Positions 26,469 to 35,149 of a stretch of 64,000 nt of DNA are shown here, piece by piece. The stretch is taken from NCBI RefSeq assembly GCF_024267675.1, contig NZ_JALDYX010000007.1, positions 62,001 through 126,000 of the forward strand, given 5' to 3'. The DNA comes from Marinobacterium sedimentorum (GTDB lineage Bacteria; Pseudomonadota; Gammaproteobacteria; Pseudomonadales; Balneatricaceae). Made by a program: the position numbers and the translations under genes. The notes under the pieces are model-generated. The model was not told the origin of the DNA and made no database searches. It saw only the letters and a list, made by a program, of their open reading frames with translations. Each line of letters opens with the position of its first letter. The stretch's first letter is position 1.

Positions 26469-27815
26469 ATGACCAAAACTATAAAAGTAAAGCGCTTACC
26501 CGTGGATCCAGGCCCTGCAGCCTGGAACAGTATCCTGACCCCGGCATCAGAGTATCCACGCCTGAACGGGGATATAAATGCTGACTGGGTCGTCGTAGGC
26601 GGTGGTTTTACCGGTATCGCCGCAGCCCGCAGGCTGTCCCAGCTGGTCGGAACCGAATCCATCGTGCTGCTGGAAGCAAAACGACTGGCCGATGGCCCCG
26701 CCGGGCGCAATAGCGGCTTTATGATCGATCTGCCCCATGATCTGAGCTCGGAGACCTATGCCGGTGCCCATGAAAATGACCTGCGGCAGATTAAACTAAA
26801 CCGCGAAGCAATCCGGTTTGCCGGCGAAATGGCCACTGAGTACGGCATGCCAAAAGCCGTATTTAACCCATGCGGCAAAGTAACCGCAGCCGGTTCATCC
26901 CGCGGCGAACAGCATATTGCCAGCTACCAGAAGCATTTGAGCTCGCTAGGCGAAAGCTTCCGGTTAATGGACCACTCGGAAATGAAAGAGTGGACAGGCT
27001 GCGACTTTTATCGAAACGGGCTCTTTACACCCGGGGCGGTCATGATACAGCCCGCGGCCTTTATTCGTAAGGCGGCCGAAGGCCTGAGCGCCAAGATCAG
27101 CATTTATGAAAACAGCCCTGTCACCCGTATGGAACTCGGCGCTGTGCATAAACTGGTCACCCCCGGGGCCATCGTGAGGGCCAAGGGGGTTATCCTGGCG
27201 GTCAATGGCCATATTCAGTCGTTTGGCTTCTTCCCGAAAAGGCTGCTGCATGTATTTACCTACGCATCTATGACCCGGGCGCTGACGCCTGGAGAAACCC
27301 AGCGTTTGGGCGGTGCCAGTAACTGGGGAATATTGCCCGCCGACCCCATGGGCACAACGGTACGTCGCAGCTCTGACTTTATGGGCAGCGGCGATCGTAT
27401 TGTGATTCGTAATCACGCGACCCTGAACCAGTCTATTGAAGCGACGGCCCAAAATATGAAAAGAGCGGCAAGATTGCAGGATCGCTCTTTTGAAAATCGC
27501 TTTCCGATGCTCAAGGGGGTTGAGATGGAATATCGCTGGGGAGGGCGACTGTGTCTTTCCCTGAACTCTGTACCCGCGTTTGGCGAAGTGGAATCCAGGG
27601 TCTGGGCAGCCGCGTGTCAGAATGGCCTGGGCACGGTGAAAGGTACATTGTCGGGAATGATGGCCGCCGAGCAGGCCGTACTCGGTAGCTCGACACTGCT
27701 GACACAGTTTCTGGACCACCAGCAACCCGGGAAGCTGCCGCCCGAGCCATTTCTGACGGTCGGCGCCAACATGACCATGCGCTGGAAGGAATGGCAGGCC
27801 GGCATTGAAATGTAA
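26469..27815 (+). CDS. FAD-dependent amine/amino-acid oxidoreductase (DAO family)
   Basis: Flavoprotein of 448 residues in the D-amino-acid oxidase/glycine oxidase/PuuB group. The FAD-binding motif is WVVVGGGFTGIAAARRL (about residues 39-55) followed by GRNSGFM; the C-terminal half contains YRWGGRLCLSLNSVPAFGEV and a GLGTVKGTLSG segment typical of the second FAD contact. It may oxidise the secondary or tertiary amine left after Rieske demethylation. 109 bases separate it from the ALDH gene and 33 from the reductase gene; a GAAGGACAACGGT site precedes the ATG. Confidence 0.88.
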   Translation: MTKTIKVKRLPVDPGPAAWNSILTPASEYPRLNGDINADWVVVGGGFTGIAAARRLSQLVGTESIVLLEAKRLADGPAGRNSGFMIDLPHDLSSETYAGAHENDLRQIKLNREAIRFAGEMATEYGMPKAVFNPCGKVTAAGSSRGEQHIASYQKHLSSLGESFRLMDHSEMKEWTGCDFYRNGLFTPGAVMIQPAAFIRKAAEGLSAKISIYENSPVTRMELGAVHKLVTPGAIVRAKGVILAVNGHIQSFGFFPKRLLHVFTYASMTRALTPGETQRLGGASNWGILPADPMGTTVRRSSDFMGSGDRIVIRNHATLNQSIEATAQNMKRAARLQDRSFENRFPMLKGVEMEYRWGGRLCLSLNSVPAFGEVESRVWAAACQNGLGTVKGTLSGMMAAEQAVLGSSTLLTQFLDHQQPGKLPPEPFLTVGANMTMRWKEWQAGIEM

Positions 27816-27848
27816 TCTCCCGGCGCTGACTCTGAACAGGAAACCACT

Positions 27849-28958
27849 ATGACCCACTTCAACACTAGCGAGTTTCTGGACCCGGTCCGCACCCAGACCT
27901 GGAGCAACGGCCGCCACCTGGTGCGCTGCGTAAGGGTGATCCGCGAAACCGCGGACGTTTGCACCTTTACCTTCAGCCTGGGCCAGCCGGTGCTGTTTTT
28001 CTTCAAGCCCGGGCAGTTTGTCACCCTGGAACTGGAGATCGCCGGCCAGCGCGTCATGCGCTCCTACACCATCTCCAGCTCACCGTCGATTCCCTACAGC
28101 TTCTCGATCACCGTGAAGCGCGTCCCCGGTGGCGAGGTCTCCAACTGGCTGCACGAAAATCTTCAGTCCGGCGACCAGATTGCCGTGCACGGCCCGGTGG
28201 GGCAGTTCAACTGCCTGGACTTCCCGGCCGAGAAAGTCCTGCTGCTGTCCGGCGGTGTTGGCATCACGCCGGTCATGTCCATGGCGCGCTGGTGGTTTGA
28301 TACCGACACTGAGGTCGATATCGCCTTCGTCCACAGCGCCCGCACCCCGGGGGATGTGATCTACCGGCACGAGCTGGACTACATGTCCTCGCGCATCGGC
28401 AATTTCCAGCTGCACCTGGTGTGTGAGCGCAACGACGTCGGCCAGATCTGGGGCGGCTATCGCGGTCGGGTCGATCTCAACATGCTGCAGCTCATCGCTC
28501 CGGATTTTCTGCAGCGCGAGGTTTTCTGCTGTGGCCCCGAGCCCTACATGAAGGCCATTCGTACCTTGCTGGAACAGGCCGGTTTTGACATGCGCCAGTA
28601 CCACGAGGAATCATTCGATGCCACGCCGGCGCAGGATGTGCGCCAGGCCGAGGTGCATGCCGACGAAGCTCAGCAAGCGGAGCTCGTCGAGCTGGAGATG
28701 GCCCGCGTCAACTTTGCCGACTCCGGCCAGAGCGTCGAGGTGGCCCTTGGCAGTAACCTTAACGAGGCCGCCGCCGAAGCCGGCATCAACATACCCAAGG
28801 CCTGCGGCATCGGCATCTGCGGTGCCTGCCGGGTCCGCATCATCGATGGTCGTTCCAGCATGGCGCACAACGGCGGCATCACGCCCGAAGAAATCGAACA
28901 GGGTTATGTGCTGTCGTGCTGCACCCAGGTCGAGGGCGACCTGCAGGTCGAGTTCTGA
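27849..28958 (+). CDS. Ferredoxin-type oxidoreductase, electron supply for the Rieske oxygenase (GbcB-like)
   Basis: Reductase of 369 residues. N-terminal FAD domain (RSYTISSSP), then an NAD-binding domain (LLLSGGVGITPVMSMARWW, FCCGPEPYMKAIR) and a C-terminal plant-type [2Fe-2S] domain with CGIGICGACRV and a fourth Cys in VLSCCTQVEG. This domain order is that of reductases paired with GbcA-, Stc2- and CntA-type Rieske oxygenases, so it likely passes electrons from NAD(P)H to the oxygenase at 21137. Last gene of the cluster. Confidence 0.93.
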   Translation: MTHFNTSEFLDPVRTQTWSNGRHLVRCVRVIRETADVCTFTFSLGQPVLFFFKPGQFVTLELEIAGQRVMRSYTISSSPSIPYSFSITVKRVPGGEVSNWLHENLQSGDQIAVHGPVGQFNCLDFPAEKVLLLSGGVGITPVMSMARWWFDTDTEVDIAFVHSARTPGDVIYRHELDYMSSRIGNFQLHLVCERNDVGQIWGGYRGRVDLNMLQLIAPDFLQREVFCCGPEPYMKAIRTLLEQAGFDMRQYHEESFDATPAQDVRQAEVHADEAQQAELVELEMARVNFADSGQSVEVALGSNLNEAAAEAGINIPKACGIGICGACRVRIIDGRSSMAHNGGITPEEIEQGYVLSCCTQVEGDLQVEF

Positions 28959-29514
28959 TCGCCGGGTGCTTGCTGCAGGCTCCGACTTTCCTCAAAAAAG
29001 GGTTCTTCCAGTTTTAACGAGAAAGTGGTGCGGCGCTGGTAAACGAATGCACCGCCTCCGTGTAGAGATGTCTAGACAATCAAGCATCACAATGGTCGGA
29101 TAGTCCCTGTTTCGCCCTTTTGGGCGCCTTAGTTTTCTTTGCTCGTGCGAAAGAAAAGTAAGCAAGGCTTTTTTACCTTGAAGAATACGCCCTAATGAAG
29201 CTTTTTCACTGCGCGCTGGAACGATTTTCCGGACGCCGGCCTTCAAGGTGAAGAGTCTGCACGGCTTTTATCGGATCTGCGGCTCGGCATCCCTGCCTCG
29301 CCCCTGAAGGGCCTGATCGAAAAATAGCCCAGTGCTCGTCGGCTTCTCACGCGGCCGGGGTGCCGCCCTCAACTATCTGGAAATGCTGCGGAACCGATTG
29401 AGGCGATATTGACAGCCCAAGTAGCGGAGCCATGACAAGCGTTGTGCCATGCGCACCTCACCCGCCCTGCTAACGAATCACGAATTACGAATAACTAATG
29501 ACCTTAACCGCCGA
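28959..29514. other. Long intergenic region without a recognisable gene
   Basis: 556 bases between the reductase gene and the convergent quiC gene. It contains CCCTTTTGGGCGCC and an inverted repeat TTTCTTT/AAAGAAA around 29133-29157, which could act as a terminator or be part of a dispersed repeat. Short open frames here do not resemble known proteins; a gene remnant is possible but not demonstrable. Confidence 0.45.
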
Positions 29515-31365
29515 TCAAAGCCCCTCGTCACGGCGGTACTGTCGGGCCTGGGAGGCCATGCGGATATGGGCGTTGGCTTCACCGTAACGGTCGTAATCCT
29601 TGATCCGCTGTACCACCTCGAAGAAGACGCCGTGGGCTTCGCGGGTGTAGAAGTGGAAGAATTCGCCGTCGTCATTGCGATCATAAAGGATGTTCAGGCT
29701 GCGCATGCGCGCCAGTACGTCGGGCTCAGGCGCAAAGCGTGCATCCAGATCACGGTAGTAGTTTTGCGGAATGGGCAGCAGCTTGTCAGCGCCCACCGCG
29801 CCTGCCGCCGCAAAGATATCCTCGCAGGCAAAGGCGATCTGTTGCACGCCGGAGCCCTTGGCCTTGTGGATAAAGCGCTGCGCCGAAGCTTCACGTGCTG
29901 CCGTCATGTTAAGCGGTATCCGCACCCGGCCATCCCGGCTCTTGGCCACACGGCTGACCACCAGGCCGTAGATATCCGGCAGATCGGTACTGGCTTCAAC
30001 CTCGAACCCGAACAGTGACTTGTAGAAAAAGGACGCCGAGAGGAAATCGGTATTGGATACCGTCTGGCCGATATGATCGATGCGCTGCAGCCCGACGGCG
30101 GTCTCACCTACATCGGTCAGCGGTACAAAGTCGATATCGAAAAAGCGGAACTTGCCCGGGCGCTCGACAAAGTACACCAGGCTGTCACCTATACCGCGGA
30201 TGGCCGGAATGTTCAGCTCCCCAGGACCCGCCTGATTGGCAAAGCGCGTGCTGCGATAGCGCTCGGTGCGCGCCAGCATGGCACCCAGATCAGTGGTGGC
30301 AAACGCCAGGGCACAGATGGACACGCCGTGGGCCTGATAGTGTTCATGGGCCTGGCTCAGCGGCTCGCGGTTCAGCACCAGGTTGATATCACCCTGGCGC
30401 ATCAGGCTGACGTTCTTGGAGCGGTGTTTATGGGTTTCGCGAAAACCGAGGTTCTGCAGCAGTTGCACCAGTTCGTCGCCGCTGTCGCCCTCCACCGCAA
30501 ATTCGATAAATTCGACGTCGGTAATCTCGGGCTGAGCCGGTTGCTCCGGCGCCACCGAGGTTTGCTCTTCGAGCCAGATCAGGGAGCGCATTCCATCCAC
30601 GGCCTTTTCCAGCGGCGATGAGGAACGGAATTCGTCATTGAAAATTTCGTGGGACAGGTAGTCGTCAAAGCCCTTGTCCTTCAGGCACTGCACAAACTCC
30701 ACCACCGGCAGATCACCCTGCCCCGGGAAACAGCGGAAATGCCGGCTGTAGTGCAGCACTTCCATCTGCAGCCGCGGCGCATCGGCCACCTGCACCAGCG
30801 CTATCTTGTCGATGGGGATCTCATCGCGCAGCACGTCCAGCGTATTGCCGCGGGCAAACATGTGGAAACTGTCGAGGATGATACCCAGGTTCGGATGATC
30901 GCCACGCTTGACGATATCCCAGGCGACATCGTAATCCGCCACATGGCGGCCCCAGGCCAGCGCTTCGTAGCCGATGATAAAGTCCTGCTGGCGGGCCAGT
31001 TCCGCCAGTTCGTGCAGATCGGCGGCAGCACGGTCGCGATCATCGATAACATGGGGCGATACATTGCTGCAGATCAGCAGTCGCCTGGTGCCCAGTTCAT
31101 GCATCAACTCGAACTTGCGCTGGGCGCGATAGAAATTCTGGCTGCGCCAGGGTTCCGGCATCGCCTCGAAGTCGCGAAACGGCTGCAGCGCAATGATTTC
31201 CAGCCCGAGGTCTTCCGCCATCAGGCGTACATCTCGCGCGCTGCCATCGAACTGGGTCAGATCGTTCTCGAAAATTTCCACGCCATCAAAGCCAGCCTGC
31301 GCCGCGGCGCGCAGTTTTTCCTGCAGTGAACCTGAAATCGTGACCGTCGCGAGTGCCGTTTTCAT
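29515..31365 (-). CDS. quiC: 3-dehydroshikimate dehydratase, fused TIM-barrel and HPPD-like domains
   Basis: Converts 3-dehydroshikimate to protocatechuate, joining quinate/shikimate catabolism to the pca pathway. The 616-residue protein has an N-terminal sugar-phosphate-isomerase TIM barrel (residues 1-265) with the metal ligands expected for QuiC1-type enzymes: Glu134 (GYEALAW), Asp165 (LDSFH), Gln192 (LVQVAD) and Glu240 (SHEIFND). Residues about 283-610 form a VOC/4-hydroxyphenylpyruvate-dioxygenase-like domain with His431 and Glu583 at HPPD ligand positions, but Gln509 (VQQIAF) where HPPD has His. It is divergent from pcaQ; a palindrome at 31493-31508 lies in the shared promoter region. 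A split, ligand-poor paralogue is encoded at 5466-7172. Confidence 0.94.
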   Translation of the reverse strand: MKTALATVTISGSLQEKLRAAAQAGFDGVEIFENDLTQFDGSARDVRLMAEDLGLEIIALQPFRDFEAMPEPWRSQNFYRAQRKFELMHELGTRRLLICSNVSPHVIDDRDRAAADLHELAELARQQDFIIGYEALAWGRHVADYDVAWDIVKRGDHPNLGIILDSFHMFARGNTLDVLRDEIPIDKIALVQVADAPRLQMEVLHYSRHFRCFPGQGDLPVVEFVQCLKDKGFDDYLSHEIFNDEFRSSSPLEKAVDGMRSLIWLEEQTSVAPEQPAQPEITDVEFIEFAVEGDSGDELVQLLQNLGFRETHKHRSKNVSLMRQGDINLVLNREPLSQAHEHYQAHGVSICALAFATTDLGAMLARTERYRSTRFANQAGPGELNIPAIRGIGDSLVYFVERPGKFRFFDIDFVPLTDVGETAVGLQRIDHIGQTVSNTDFLSASFFYKSLFGFEVEASTDLPDIYGLVVSRVAKSRDGRVRIPLNMTAAREASAQRFIHKAKGSGVQQIAFACEDIFAAAGAVGADKLLPIPQNYYRDLDARFAPEPDVLARMRSLNILYDRNDDGEFFHFYTREAHGVFFEVVQRIKDYDRYGEANAHIRMASQARQYRRDEGL

Positions 31366-31492
31366 GCTGTATTCCCGGAGATTCTGAGCCAGTAGCCTGC
31401 GTCTGCGCAGCAGTGCGACCAGCTAAAATTGTCATTTCGCTAACACTACTCCCATGGCGTCGCGCTGATAAATGAATAACACGACCATTTAA

Positions 31493-31508
31493 ATATCGAA
31501 TTCGATAT
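31493..31508. promoter_or_regulatory. Palindromic operator candidate between quiC and pcaQ
   Basis: ATATCGAATTCGATAT, perfect 16-base palindrome, 128 bases upstream of quiC and 102 upstream of pcaQ. Same ATAYCG-N4-CGRTAT layout as sites near pcaHG copy 1 and the TRAP operon. The layout is similar to the ATAACC-N4-GGTTA sites reported for rhizobial PcaQ. Confidence 0.6.
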
Positions 31509-31609
31509 GATAAGCACTGTATTTAGCCAATAAGCACACATAAAAAATATGCGTTCAACCATTTATAAATTACCCTACACTTTAGACGAACCTCCGGAGA
31601 ATCGCCCCC

Positions 31610-32563
31610 ATGCTTGAGAACCGCATCAAGTACCGCCATCTGCAATGCTTTCTGGAAGTGGCGCGCCAGGGCAGCGTCGGTGGCGCGGCCGACGTGCTGG
31701 CGCTGACCCAGCCGGCGGTGTCGAAAAAGCTCAAGGAACTGGAAGAGATGCTGGGCGTCCGGCTGATGGAACGCAGCAAGAAAGGCGTGGAACTGACCCA
31801 GTTTGGCGAGGTGTTTCTCAAATATGCCGGCGCCAGCGTCGCGGCCCTGCGTGAAGGTACCGACAGCATTGCCCAGGCCCAGCAGCGCGGCAAGCTGCGT
31901 CTCAGCGTCGGCGTACTGCCCACGGTGGCGACCAGTATATTGCCCAGGGCCGTACAGCGCTTTCGCCAGGGCGGCATGGACGTCACCCTGAATTTGCAGA
32001 CAGGGCCCAATGCGCTGCTGCTCAGCCAGCTTCGCGTCGGCCAACTGGATCTGGTGGTAGGCCGCCTGGCCGAACCCGAACTGATGGCGGGGCTCTCGTT
32101 CCAGCATCTCTACTCAGAACGGATTGCCTTTGCGGTCCGCCCAGGCCATCCGCTGCTGCAGAACCCGGCACTGAATGTGCGCGACCTCAGCGGTTATCCA
32201 GTGCTCTACCCGCCCAAGGACTCCATTATTGCGCCCACCGTCGAGCGCTACCTGATCAGCCAGGGCATTGGCGCGCTGCACGATCGCATCGAAACCGTGT
32301 CCGATGGTTTCGGCAAGGAATATATCCGCCAGACCGATGCCATCTGGATCATTTCCAGGGGCGTAGTGGCGCGGGAAATCAGCGATGGCATCTTCTGCGA
32401 ACTGCCGCTGGATACCCGCGAGACCCTGGGGCCCGTGGGGCTGACAACCCGCGCCGATACGATTCCGTCACCGGCGCTGCAGCTGCTGATGAATGCCGTG
32501 CGTGATGTCGCCCTGGCAATTAAAGCTACGGATCCTGATACACATATCAATAAGAATATATAA
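31610..32563 (+). CDS. pcaQ: LysR-type regulator PcaQ
   Basis: LysR-type activator of protocatechuate catabolism, 317 residues. The opening RIKYRHLQCFLEVARQGSVGGAADVLALTQPAVSKKLKELEEMLGVRLMER is characteristic of PcaQ, and the gene lies directly upstream of pcaL and divergent from quiC, as expected. Known PcaQ proteins respond to beta-carboxymuconate pathway intermediates. It should activate pcaL onward; a degenerate copy of the palindrome (ATATCAATAAGAATAT, 32544-32559) overlaps its own 3' end, about 80 to 100 bases before pcaL. A ribosome site CCTCCGGAGAA precedes ATG 31610. Confidence 0.93.
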   Translation: MLENRIKYRHLQCFLEVARQGSVGGAADVLALTQPAVSKKLKELEEMLGVRLMERSKKGVELTQFGEVFLKYAGASVAALREGTDSIAQAQQRGKLRLSVGVLPTVATSILPRAVQRFRQGGMDVTLNLQTGPNALLLSQLRVGQLDLVVGRLAEPELMAGLSFQHLYSERIAFAVRPGHPLLQNPALNVRDLSGYPVLYPPKDSIIAPTVERYLISQGIGALHDRIETVSDGFGKEYIRQTDAIWIISRGVVAREISDGIFCELPLDTRETLGPVGLTTRADTIPSPALQLLMNAVRDVALAIKATDPDTHINKNI

Positions 32564-32640
32564 AAACCACAAAACCTCATTTTACATATCGGAAGAAGTG
32601 ATCGAAAGTAGGGAAATATGCTTTAACCACATCAGGGTCA

Positions 32641-33831
32641 ATGACTATGCACAGCCTGTCGCTCAACGGAGAATTCATCCACTACCAGCTGGACGGTCCG
32701 TCTCATTTGCCGCTGCTGGTTTTTTCCAATTCACTGGGCACCGACCTGCGGGTCTGGGACCCTCTGCTGCCCGAGCTGAAAGATCAGTTCCGCTTCCTGC
32801 GCTACGACAAGCGTGGCCATGGCCTGTCGTCCTGCCCGCCCGCGCCCTACCAGCTCGATGACCATATCAGCGACCTGATCGGCCTGCTGGATGCACTGGA
32901 ACTCAGCCAGGTCACGCTCTGTGGCCTGTCTGTCGGCGGCCTGATCGCCCAGGGCGTCGCCGCCAAACGCCCGCAGCTGGTGAAGAACCTGATTCTGTGT
33001 GACACCGCCCACAAGATCGGTGACGCTTCCGGCTGGAATACCCGCATCGATACGATTCGCGCGCACGGCCTGGAATACATTGCCGACGCCGTGATGGAAC
33101 GCTGGTTTGCCGCCTCCTTCCGCCAGGAAAAAGCCGCCGAAGTATCCCTGTGGAGCAACATGATGGTGCGCACGCCGGTGGAAGGCTATATCGGCACCTG
33201 CGCCGCCATTCGCGATGCCGACCTGACCGCGAGCAGCGCACAGCTGATCCAGCCCACGCTCTGCGTGGTGGGCGACGAAGACGGCGCCACGCCGCCGGAC
33301 CTGGTGCGCTCCACCGCCGCGCTGATTCCGGACGCGCGCTTTGAACTGCTGGCCAATGCCGGCCACCTGCCCTGCGTTGAACAGCCCAAAGCACTGGCCG
33401 CACTGATCCGTGATTTCCTGGCCGAAGTGACAGAGCCGCTGAGCCGGTACGAGCAGGGCATGCAGGTACGCCGCTCGGTGCTGGGCAATGCCCACGTCGA
33501 CCGCGCCGAAGCCAACAAGACCGCCTTTGATGAGCCCTTCCAGACCTTTATTACCGAAGGCGCCTGGGGTTCTGTCTGGAGCCGCCCGACGCTGAGCAAG
33601 CGTGATCGCAGCCTGATCACCATTACCCTGATGGCAGCCCTGGGCCACGACGAAGAACTGGCCATGCATATACGCGCCACCGCCAATACCGGCGCTACCC
33701 TGGACGAAGTCCGTGAAACCCTGCTGCACCTGGGCGTCTACGCCGGTGTACCGGCATCCAATGTCGCCATTCGCATCGCCAAGGAAACCTATACCGGCAT
33801 GGGAATCGCTATTAACGGAGGTAAGCACTGA
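32641..33831 (+). CDS. pcaL: Fused 3-oxoadipate enol-lactone hydrolase / 4-carboxymuconolactone decarboxylase
   Basis: Bifunctional PcaD-PcaC fusion, 396 residues. Residues about 1-262 are an alpha/beta hydrolase (nucleophile elbow GLSVGG, RYDKRGHG oxyanion region, acid Asp in GDEDGATPP, His in NAGHLPCVEQP) that hydrolyses 3-oxoadipate enol-lactone. Residues about 270-396 are a CMD domain (RRSVLGNAHVDRAEANKTAFDEPFQTFITEGAWGSVW and ETLLHLGVYAGVPA) that decarboxylates 4-carboxymuconolactone. Two consecutive pathway steps are thus in one chain. ATG 32647 is an alternative start with better spacing to a weak AGGGT site. One base separates its stop from pcaH, indicating cotranscription. Confidence 0.96.
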   Translation: MTMHSLSLNGEFIHYQLDGPSHLPLLVFSNSLGTDLRVWDPLLPELKDQFRFLRYDKRGHGLSSCPPAPYQLDDHISDLIGLLDALELSQVTLCGLSVGGLIAQGVAAKRPQLVKNLILCDTAHKIGDASGWNTRIDTIRAHGLEYIADAVMERWFAASFRQEKAAEVSLWSNMMVRTPVEGYIGTCAAIRDADLTASSAQLIQPTLCVVGDEDGATPPDLVRSTAALIPDARFELLANAGHLPCVEQPKALAALIRDFLAEVTEPLSRYEQGMQVRRSVLGNAHVDRAEANKTAFDEPFQTFITEGAWGSVWSRPTLSKRDRSLITITLMAALGHDEELAMHIRATANTGATLDEVRETLLHLGVYAGVPASNVAIRIAKETYTGMGIAINGGKH

Positions 33832-33832
33832 G

Positions 33833-34531
33833 ATGAGCACCCTAACCAAGCGCGACTGGGCCAGCCATGCGGCCTATATCAGCCCCGAATACAAATCCAC
33901 CGTGCTGCGTGGCGTATCCCGGAACCTGGTGGATATTGACCCCGAGCTGTCCGAGCTGACCGGCCCCGCCTACGGCGCCGAAGTACTGGGCCCGCTGGAT
34001 CACGACCTGACCAAAAACGGCCAAGTGAATGGCGAGCCCCAGGGCGAGCGCATTGTTGTCTCCGGCCGCGTGCTGGACGAGAACGGCAACCCGGTCGCCA
34101 ACACCCTGGTAGAAGTCTGGCAGGCCAACGCCGCCGGCCGCTACGTACACAAGGCCGATCAGCACGATGCCCCGCTGGACCCGAACTTTCTGGGTTCCGG
34201 CCGCTGCCTGACCGACGCAAACGGTTGCTACCGCTTTTACACCATCAAGCCCGGTGCCTACCCCTGGGGCAACCACCCCAACGCCTGGCGCCCCAACCAT
34301 ATCCACTTTTCACTCTTCGGCGCGTCCATCGCCAGCCGTCTGGTGACCCAGATGTACTTCCCCGGTGACCCGTTGCTGGCGCTGGACCCGATCTACCTGT
34401 CGGTACCACAAGGTGCGCGTGAGCGCATGATCGCGGATTTCTCGATCGATGTGACCGAAGAAGGCTTTGCCCTGGGATATATCTTCGACATCGTGCTGCG
34501 TGGCGTGAATGCCACCCCAATGGAGGACTAA
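33833..34531 (+). CDS. pcaH: Protocatechuate 3,4-dioxygenase beta subunit (copy 2)
   Basis: Iron-binding subunit in the main pca operon, 232 residues. The four ligands are present: Tyr in AGRYVHK, Tyr in GAYPWGN and two His in RPNHIHF. Compared with copy 1 (3509-4225) the N terminus (KRDWASHAAYISPEYKSTVLRG) and the C-terminal third differ substantially, so the two belong to separate lineages of PcaH and not to a recent duplication. Four bases upstream of pcaG. Confidence 0.96.
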   Translation: MSTLTKRDWASHAAYISPEYKSTVLRGVSRNLVDIDPELSELTGPAYGAEVLGPLDHDLTKNGQVNGEPQGERIVVSGRVLDENGNPVANTLVEVWQANAAGRYVHKADQHDAPLDPNFLGSGRCLTDANGCYRFYTIKPGAYPWGNHPNAWRPNHIHFSLFGASIASRLVTQMYFPGDPLLALDPIYLSVPQGARERMIADFSIDVTEEGFALGYIFDIVLRGVNATPMED

Positions 34532-34534
34532 TTC

Positions 34535-35134
34535 ATGTCACTGAAGCAGACACCGTCCCAGACCGTTGGCCCCTACTTCGCCTACGGCCTGACCGCTCAG
34601 CAGTATCATTACCCCCAGACCCAGGTCGCCACCGGCGCCATGGCCAATGACGAAACCCTGGGCGAGCGTATCCGTATCCTTGGCCAGGTCTTCGATGGCC
34701 AGGGACAGCGCATCAACGATGCCATGATCGAGCTCTGGCAGGCCAATGCCGCCGGGCGCTTCAATCACCCTGTGGATGCCCGTGAGTCACGGCCGCTGGA
34801 TCCTGCATTCAAGGGATTCGGCCGCGTAGGTACCGGCACCACGCCCGACAACAGCTTTCGCTTTGACACCATCAAGCCGGGTGTCGCGCAGGACGGCCAG
34901 GCGCCCTTTATTTCGGTGATCCTGTTTATGCGCGGTCTGCCGAATCATGCTTATACCCGCCTGTACTTCAGTGACGAGGCCAGCCTCAACGCCGAGGACC
35001 CGGTGCTGAACAAGGTTGAAGCTGCACGACGCGACACCCTGATCGCGACGCGCCACGAAACGTCCACCGGCGTGGAGTACCGTTTCGACATTCACATGCA
35101 GGGCCCGCACGAAACCGTGTTCTTCAACTTCTAA
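34535..35134 (+). CDS. pcaG: Protocatechuate 3,4-dioxygenase alpha subunit (copy 2)
   Basis: Alpha subunit, 199 residues, opening SLKQTPSQTVGPYFAYGLTAQQYHYPQTQ and containing the intradiol core IELWQANAAGRFNHP and the FISVILFMRGLPNHAYTRLYF strand. It pairs with the pcaH just upstream (three bases between stop and start). The extra insertion after GPYFAYG (AQQYHYPQTQVATG) is absent from copy 1, consistent with a different lineage. Confidence 0.95.
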   Translation: MSLKQTPSQTVGPYFAYGLTAQQYHYPQTQVATGAMANDETLGERIRILGQVFDGQGQRINDAMIELWQANAAGRFNHPVDARESRPLDPAFKGFGRVGTGTTPDNSFRFDTIKPGVAQDGQAPFISVILFMRGLPNHAYTRLYFSDEASLNAEDPVLNKVEAARRDTLIATRHETSTGVEYRFDIHMQGPHETVFFNF

Positions 35135-35149
35135 TAACAGGATATAACC

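Noticed and set aside
28959..29514. Possible hidden gene or insertion-sequence remnant in the long gap after the reductase gene
   Set aside because: Only short frames without recognisable motifs and no paired terminal repeats or transposase residues; kept as unexplained intergenic DNA.
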